From NCBI GenBank assembly GCA_017431185.1, contig JAFRLP010000234.1, positions 1 through 9,524 of the forward strand: 9,524 nt of DNA, in the 5' to 3' direction. This document shows positions 5,634 to 9,524 of the stretch, one piece after another. The stretch is from Victivallales bacterium. Its GTDB lineage: Bacteria; Verrucomicrobiota; Lentisphaeria; Oligosphaerales; Oligosphaeraceae. The notes beneath the pieces were generated by a model that did not search any database, was not told the origin of the DNA, and saw nothing but the letters and a program-made list of their open reading frames with translations. The number at the start of each line of letters is the position of its first letter. Position 1 is the first letter of the stretch. A program made the translations under genes and the position numbers.

Positions 5634-7217
5634 ATGAGATTTTTCGCCTGGATTCTTTTTTGCCTCTCCCTCGCCACACATGCCGCACCCTGGGTGGCGA
5701 TGTTCGGCTCCTGGGACTGCACGGAGTGCGCCGCCTTCAAGAAAGAGTGGCAGAAGCGTTACTCCCCGGGGCAGGGACCCGTTCTGGTTTTCCTGCCGAT
5801 AGAGCACAATCGAAACTACGCACTCCTCAACAGGCTGGAAGAGGAACTGAAAACCGCAGCGCAGTCAAGCAGTTTCCCCATCTTCGTGGCTGGCGACCGC
5901 GTGATTGGCGGGCATGAGAGCATCAGCGCACTTCCAGAGAGGGATTTGCTGGCCTTGGCCGCCCAGCCCTGCCCATCGCGTTTCGCCAGGCAAATCAATG
6001 AGGCGGCAGACGCCGCACAGTCGATTCTGGTCACGCTCATGGCCACGGGGCAAAAACGCCCGACGGTGGAATCCCCGCCGGCCACAGGCACATCAGTACC
6101 CGCCACCCCAGCGCTCCCCGCCAATCTCCGGCTCGCCTTCTTCTCCCAGGTCAGCTGCGCCAAATGCTCCCGGCAGGAGAAGGAACTGCAACTGCTGGCA
6201 GAGGATGTTCCAGGCCTGGCCATCGACCGCTACGATGTCGGCACCACCGAAGGAAGGGCCATGCTCGCCCGATTCCACGAGGCCTTCTCCGTCCCCCGCA
6301 CCAACACCAATCTGGCCCCCATGGTCTGCTGGGCAGACGGATATGTCACGGGACAACTTGCCACAGCCGCCCAGCTCCAGGAGGCCCTGGCCAAACCAGC
6401 CACCCGCCCTCCCTTCTGGGCAAAGGCGCTTACCCCGCAGGAACTGGAGGCCCAGCGAGACCGCCAAAAGCGTGTCCTGGACTCACTGCTGCTCTCCGAA
6501 GTTCTTTCCGCAGGTTTGGCGGACGGCATCAACCCATGCGCCTTCGCCACCTCCATCTTTCTCATCAGCTATCTTCTGATGCTACGCAAGAAGAGAAGGG
6601 AAATTGCCCTGGTGGGCTTCTCCTTCTGCGCGGGCGTGTTCATCGCCTACTTCTTGTTTGGCCTGGGCTTTTCGTATCTGCTGAAGTACCTCTCACGCTT
6701 CTCCTGGGTGCAAATCGCGCTGTACGGCCTGTTCGCCCTGCTCTCCGCCGTATTCGCCGTCGGCAGTGTCCGGGACGCCATCCGCTTCAGGCGTTCAGGC
6801 AAGGCGGAAGACCTCACCCTGGGACTATCCCTGGAGACGCACCAGCGCATCCACAGCAAAATCCGAATGTTCACTCAAGTCGGGCCATGGCTGCTGGGGC
6901 CAGCCGCGCTGCTGCTTGGCGCAATCGTATCGGGCATGGAACTGGTCTGCACGGGACAAATCCTGCTGCCAACTCTGACGGCCATCAACGCGGACGGCGT
7001 GACCAACCGGTCACTGTTCCTCCTGCTCCTCTATAACCTCTGCTTCATCCTGCCCCTCGCCGCCATCACCATACTGGCCTGCTGCGGGGTCGGCGCCAAG
7101 GCATTGGGAATTTGGGCCAGAAGGCACATCTTCGCCACCAAACTGGTGATGGCGGCCATCTTCACCGCCATTACCGCCATCATGCTTTACCTGCTTCTCT
7201 CGCTCCGCAATCAGTGA
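5634..7217 (+). CDS. Two thioredoxin-like domains fused to a CcdA/DsbD-type membrane domain
   Basis: A 527-residue protein. Residues 1-18 are a signal peptide or first anchor (FFAWILFCLSLATHAA). Domain 1 (about 19-115) is thioredoxin-like with C29-T-E-C32 after 'AMFGSWD' and a cis-Pro-like 'FPIFVAGDRVIGG'. A Pro/Thr-rich linker covers 143-163. Domain 2 (about 164-255) is a second thioredoxin-like fold with C175-A-K-C178 and 'APMVCWADGYVTG'. From about 285 comes a six-helix CcdA/DsbD transmembrane domain with the 'DGINPCAFAT' motif (C302) and its partner Cys in 'ELVCTGQ' (C439). The likely role is moving reducing power across the inner membrane to periplasmic disulfides or cytochrome c maturation. 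The domain order (two thioredoxins ahead of the membrane part) differs from E. coli DsbD, whose thioredoxin domain is C-terminal. The ribosome binding site is weak. The partner substrate is unknown. Confidence 0.82.
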   Translation: MRFFAWILFCLSLATHAAPWVAMFGSWDCTECAAFKKEWQKRYSPGQGPVLVFLPIEHNRNYALLNRLEEELKTAAQSSSFPIFVAGDRVIGGHESISALPERDLLALAAQPCPSRFARQINEAADAAQSILVTLMATGQKRPTVESPPATGTSVPATPALPANLRLAFFSQVSCAKCSRQEKELQLLAEDVPGLAIDRYDVGTTEGRAMLARFHEAFSVPRTNTNLAPMVCWADGYVTGQLATAAQLQEALAKPATRPPFWAKALTPQELEAQRDRQKRVLDSLLLSEVLSAGLADGINPCAFATSIFLISYLLMLRKKRREIALVGFSFCAGVFIAYFLFGLGFSYLLKYLSRFSWVQIALYGLFALLSAVFAVGSVRDAIRFRRSGKAEDLTLGLSLETHQRIHSKIRMFTQVGPWLLGPAALLLGAIVSGMELVCTGQILLPTLTAINADGVTNRSLFLLLLYNLCFILPLAAITILACCGVGAKALGIWARRHIFATKLVMAAIFTAITAIMLYLLLSLRNQ

Positions 7218-7226
7218 CACGCGACG

Positions 7227-7257
7227 GACGCCGAAGCAGATTCCCGATGAAGGCGTC
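7227..7257. terminator. Weak hairpin between convergent genes
   Basis: GACGCC (7227-7232) can pair with GGCGTC (7252-7257) across a 19-nt loop, in the short gap between the converging thioredoxin-CcdA and MBL genes. There is no T-run. It is at best a weak or Rho-assisted end point. Confidence 0.2.
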
Positions 7258-7274
7258 GGCCTGGCGGTGCGGAA

Positions 7275-8237
7275 CTACGGGGCGACAAGCAGATTCTGCT
7301 CCGCCTGATACGCGGAGGACTGGAAGCCGTTCTTAACCGCTTTGACGGTAATCAGGCCGGGGAAGGGAATATGGGTGCAGGCGAGAACGCCATTACTGTC
7401 CAGAGCCTTCTGCATCACGATTTTCCTGCTCTTGATAGCCTGCAGTGCCGCACGGCTCTGATTGGCCAGGGAACCGCCTTGGCTTTGCTGGCCAGGCAAA
7501 TCGCTGAAGTCAAGCACCGTGCATACGTCAGGGTTCGGCGCCTGCAGGGCCGGCTGATGAATGGTGCTTCCGCCAATCACCAGGTTGCCAAACTGATAGG
7601 CCATGTGGCCGGGCGAATGCCCCACCGTATTCACAGCCATGACCTTTTCATTGTGGACCTGCAAATCGTGCTTGCCGATTTTGAAGGGGCGCAACTGGGT
7701 CTGATAGGCGGCAACCACATCACGCCAAAGCTGATGGTTGACGCTGCCACCCACGTTGCAGGCCTGCACCTCCCGGTCCGAGATATGAACGACAGCCCGC
7801 CGGAACACGGGGGTCTTGCGCGCGTCCAGCAGCCCCCCCACATGGTCCGCGTGAACATGCGAGATGAAGATGTCGCGCACATCGTCCGTGTCAAACTTCA
7901 TCGCCTTCATTTTCCCGAGCAACGTGCCCTGGGTCATGCCCTTGACGGTCAGGTCGCCGAGTCCCGCGTCGAACATCATCAGCCGTTTGGAGGGCGTGAG
8001 AATGAAAAAGACATTGTTGCTGGTCTGGAAGGGAGTGTTCTTTTTGCCGGACGGGGAAGTGACAAATGCCTCAGGGGGCATAATGTACTTGGCGTCCTCA
8101 AAGACGAACAGGACATAGCGGCCCATGGCAAAACGCGCCACGCCTGGCACATCTGCATTCATGGCGTGATGCACATCAACGGCGAGGCTTGACAAAGCCA
8201 AGGCAAAACAAAGGGCAGAGCAAACAATGTGCTTCAT
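7275..8237 (-). CDS. Secreted metallo-beta-lactamase-fold hydrolase
   Basis: A 320-residue protein. The start at 8237 is preferred over the ATG at 8318 because AGGAGGTGA stands just upstream and a clean Sec signal peptide follows (MKHIVCSALCFALALSSLA). After processing it has an MBL core: 'MMFDAGLGDL', the metal motif 'HVHADHVGGL' (HxHxDH), 'VGHSPGHMAYQ' supplying the third His, and 'CTHIPFPGL' supplying the last His. This layout matches the broad secreted MBL/quorum-lactonase-like group. The bridging Asp usually found in 'GD(x)xxH' is replaced by Ser here: 'IGGSTIHQPALQ'. It may therefore bind one metal or have altered activity. Substrate is unknown. It follows a lipoprotein gene by 82 nt in the same direction and could share its transcript. 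Confidence 0.8.
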   Translation of the reverse strand: MKHIVCSALCFALALSSLAVDVHHAMNADVPGVARFAMGRYVLFVFEDAKYIMPPEAFVTSPSGKKNTPFQTSNNVFFILTPSKRLMMFDAGLGDLTVKGMTQGTLLGKMKAMKFDTDDVRDIFISHVHADHVGGLLDARKTPVFRRAVVHISDREVQACNVGGSVNHQLWRDVVAAYQTQLRPFKIGKHDLQVHNEKVMAVNTVGHSPGHMAYQFGNLVIGGSTIHQPALQAPNPDVCTVLDFSDLPGQQSQGGSLANQSRAALQAIKSRKIVMQKALDSNGVLACTHIPFPGLITVKAVKNGFQSSAYQAEQNLLVAP

Positions 8238-8277
8238 GACGTCACCTCCTGGATTCAACCGCAGGACAGTTCTGCTG

Positions 8278-8302
8278 GACAGGCAAAGGCCATGTGCCTG
8301 TC
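8278..8302. other. 8-bp stem-loop between lipoprotein and MBL genes
   Basis: GACAGGCA and TGCCTGTC form a perfect 8-bp stem around a 9-nt loop in the 82-nt gap upstream of the MBL gene. No T-run follows on the minus strand. It could set differential expression of the two genes by mRNA processing or partial termination. Confidence 0.4.
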
Positions 8303-8319
8303 GAGACACATTTTCCACG

Positions 8320-8730
8320 TCAGAGGTTGGCCTGCTGGCGGTTCAGTTCCTCGTCAATGGCCTTGAGCAATTCCTGGCAGGAGGCCTTGTCGCCAGTGCG
8401 TCCGACCTTCATCTTCATCTGCACGGTGTCGTCTTTGCGCTCCTCCAGCGAGATGCGCAGTTCGACGTTGTTGATGTCCTTGTAGACATAATCGCAGGAA
8501 TTGGCGCTGGTGACCTTGGAGAGCAGCAGCAGGTGGGCGCGGCTGCAGACCGCAATGACCGCCTTGTCCAGGGTCATCAAACTGTTGGCAAAAATGACAC
8601 TGTAGGTTCCCAGGAAATAATGCTCCAGCGCCGCGTTGTTCACCTTGGGTTGACTGGCGTTATTCGTGGCACATCCTGCGGAGAACGTCAAAATGGCGGC
8701 TGCGAGAACAAAACTGGCAATTTTCTTCAT
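8320..8730 (-). CDS. Small lipoprotein, DUF3568-like
   Basis: A 136-residue protein starting at 8730, with a GAAGGGA site upstream. Residues 1-20 are a lipoprotein signal ending in the lipobox 'FSAGC', so the mature protein would be lipidated at Cys20 and attached to a membrane facing the periplasm or surface. The remainder has 'HYFLGTYSVIFANSLMTLDKAVIAV', a strand pair around 'VELRISLEERKDDTVQMKMKVGRTGDKASCQELLKAIDEEL'. The charged beta-strand plus closing helix (VG-x-x-GD) resembles DUF3568 lipoproteins. That family has no defined role that I know of. The upstream ATG at 8934 is rejected because the added residues lie in an inverted repeat and would bury the signal peptide. Gene order with the MBL protein suggests a shared transcript. 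Confidence 0.72.
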   Translation of the reverse strand: MKKIASFVLAAAILTFSAGCATNNASQPKVNNAALEHYFLGTYSVIFANSLMTLDKAVIAVCSRAHLLLLSKVTSANSCDYVYKDINNVELRISLEERKDDTVQMKMKVGRTGDKASCQELLKAIDEELNRQQANL

Positions 8731-8788
8731 GGTTTTTCCCTTCTGGTTGCAGTCAGGACAACTTGAGCGGGACCTGACAAAACACTCT

Positions 8789-8942
8789 AGAGGCAATTGC
8801 GAAACTATCGGCCAACCGCCAAAGCGCCGCAAGCAAGGGCGAAGAGCGAAGGCGAAGCGTGGTGACCACGCTGAACCTGAGCGATGAAGCCATTGCGCAG
8901 CGCCGCAAAGGCGGTTGGGATGAGAGTTTTGCAATTGCCTCT
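8789..8942. repeat. Imperfect long inverted repeat between accC and the lipoprotein gene
   Basis: Arms 8789-8820 and 8910-8942 pair over most of their length: AGAGGCAATTGC/GCAATTGCCTCT is perfect (12 bp), followed by AAACT/AGTTT and CCAACCGCC/GGCGGTTGG. The loop holds a near-perfect palindrome AGCGTGGT-G-ACCACGCT (8856-8872) and GCGAAG-type short repeats (about 8839-8857). It fills most of the 267-bp gap between the accC stop and the lipoprotein start and has no coding evidence. It may be a dispersed palindromic element or an extended terminator region. Confidence 0.65.
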
Positions 8943-8997
8943 CTAATATGGCATGAACTTGTCAAAAACCAAATCGACAACCTCAAAAATGTGAAAA

Positions 8998-9524
8998 TCA
9001 ACTTAAACTCCCCGTATGACAGGAGGCAAGGGAGTCCATTTCCGAGGCGTCCAGGCGACCGATTTCGCGCTCGATGCTTTCGGTGTCATACGTGCCGTCC
9101 ACAAACTCAGGCAAGGCGAGCAGATGCTTCAGGAACAGGACATTGGTGGCCACGCCGACCACCCAGAACTCCCCGATGGCACGACGCAGACGCTCCAATG
9201 CCTCCTGCCGGGTATCGCCGTATGCAATGACCTTGCCCAGCAAACTGTCATAGAACGGGGGGATGTCGCAACCGCTGAACAAATGCGTGTCCACCCGGAT
9301 TCCAGGCCCGCCTGGCGGCAGGAAGAACGACACGTGCCCTGGCGACGGAGCGAATCTACGCGCCACGTTCTCCGCCGTCACACGCGCCTCCATGGCGTAC
9401 CCTCGGGGATGCACATCATCCTGGGTAAAACTGAGTTCCCCGCCAAGGGCAATGCCCAGCTGCTCACGCACCAGGTCACGCCGGACAACAGACTCGGTGA
9501 CGGGATGCTCCACCTGGATACGGG
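8998..9524 (-). CDS. accC: Biotin carboxylase, C-terminal part (5'-truncated by window end)
   Basis: The frame is open to the window edge and reads 'RIQVEHPVTE' at its N-terminal end, so the start is outside the window and the GTG at 9513 is an internal Val. The visible 174 residues are the C-terminal half of the ATP-grasp biotin carboxylase: the conserved Arg and Glu of RIQVEHPVTE (active-site loop), 'RGYAMEARVTAEN' , 'PSPGHV', 'PGIRVDTHLFSGCDIPPFYDSLLGKVIAYG', and 'GVATNVLFLKHLL'. The enzyme uses ATP and bicarbonate to carboxylate biotin on BCCP, the first half of acetyl-CoA carboxylase in fatty acid synthesis. No biotinyl domain follows, so it is a separate subunit. AccC from acetyl-CoA carboxylase is the simplest reading, but a biotin carboxylase subunit of another acyl-CoA or pyruvate carboxylase is possible. 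accB would be expected just upstream, outside the window. Confidence 0.9.
   Translation of the reverse strand, partial: RIQVEHPVTESVVRRDLVREQLGIALGGELSFTQDDVHPRGYAMEARVTAENVARRFAPSPGHVSFFLPPGGPGIRVDTHLFSGCDIPPFYDSLLGKVIAYGDTRQEALERLRRAIGEFWVVGVATNVLFLKHLLALPEFVDGTYDTESIEREIGRLDASEMDSLASCHTGSLS

Noticed and set aside
4990..5637. Plus-strand open frames over the small membrane-protein gene and leader
   Set aside because: They are Arg/Pro/Gln-rich, without any recognisable motif. The minus-strand frame has clear membrane segments, and the leader has a promoter inside these frames.
7371..8192. Plus-strand open frame antisense to the MBL gene
   Set aside because: The minus strand has a signal peptide, ribosome site and metal-binding motif. 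The plus frame is a shadow.
8998..9000. Frameshifted end of biotin carboxylase
   Set aside because: The protein ends in-frame at a length and position expected for stand-alone biotin carboxylase, with the usual C-terminal helix present.
8859..9230. Plus-strand open frame spanning the inverted repeat and the accC 3' end
   Set aside because: It runs through a palindromic repeat into the antisense of accC and has no ribosome site. The shared SFAIAS peptide on both strands is just the inverted repeat translated twice.

Overview
The window looks like a chromosomal piece of a Gram-negative-type bacterium. It has a lipobox lipoprotein, Sec signal peptides and a DsbD/CcdA-like membrane protein. The backbone from about 1400 to the end is moderately GC-rich. 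An archaeal-type IMP cyclohydrolase (PurO) and a small lipoprotein resembling DUF3568 would fit the PVC group (Lentisphaerota or Kiritimatiellota), but this is a weak inference from gene content. No rRNA, tRNA, CRISPR array, transposase or integrase was seen.

Region 1 (1-1390, + strand, visibly AT-richer) holds the 3' part of a DUF4417 gene, a probable BECR-fold (Barnase/EndoU/ColicinE5-D/RelE) nuclease toxin, and a small acidic protein that is probably its immunity protein. The three are packed as an operon (overlap, then a 4-nt gap) and look like phage-type or toxin-immunity cargo. Region 2 (1437-3655, - strand) faces it and holds an M.EcoRI-type adenine methyltransferase followed, with an ATGA overlap, by a DUF262 protein with a C-terminal HNH nuclease domain. 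This is a restriction-modification-like or GmrSD-like defence pair. The methyltransferase gene is a composition mosaic: its C-terminal half is AT-rich and its N-terminal half GC-rich.

Region 3 (3656-4194) is non-coding. It contains the methyltransferase promoter, three copies of a GC-rich palindromic (REP/BIME-like) element with covarying stem bases, a C-run with G-quadruplex potential on the - strand, and a perfect 10-bp hairpin. Region 4 (4195-5328, - strand) has purO and, upstream of it, a four-helix membrane protein of unknown function. Region 5 (5329-7217, + strand) has a promoter, a structured leader of about 230 nt, and a 527-aa protein with two thioredoxin-like domains fused to a CcdA-type membrane domain. 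Region 6 (7275-9524, - strand) has a secreted metallo-beta-lactamase-fold protein with a Ser where the bridging Asp is expected, a small lipoprotein, a 155-bp imperfect inverted repeat, and the 3' end of the biotin carboxylase gene accC.

Three promoters (before the methyltransferase, purO and the thioredoxin-CcdA gene) share one pattern: TTGnAA, exactly 16 nt, then a TAnAnT hexamer preceded by TGC. This suggests the local housekeeping promoter consensus. Regions 1 and 2 are two converging conflict/defence cassettes beside housekeeping genes, so 1-3655 is probably an accessory island.
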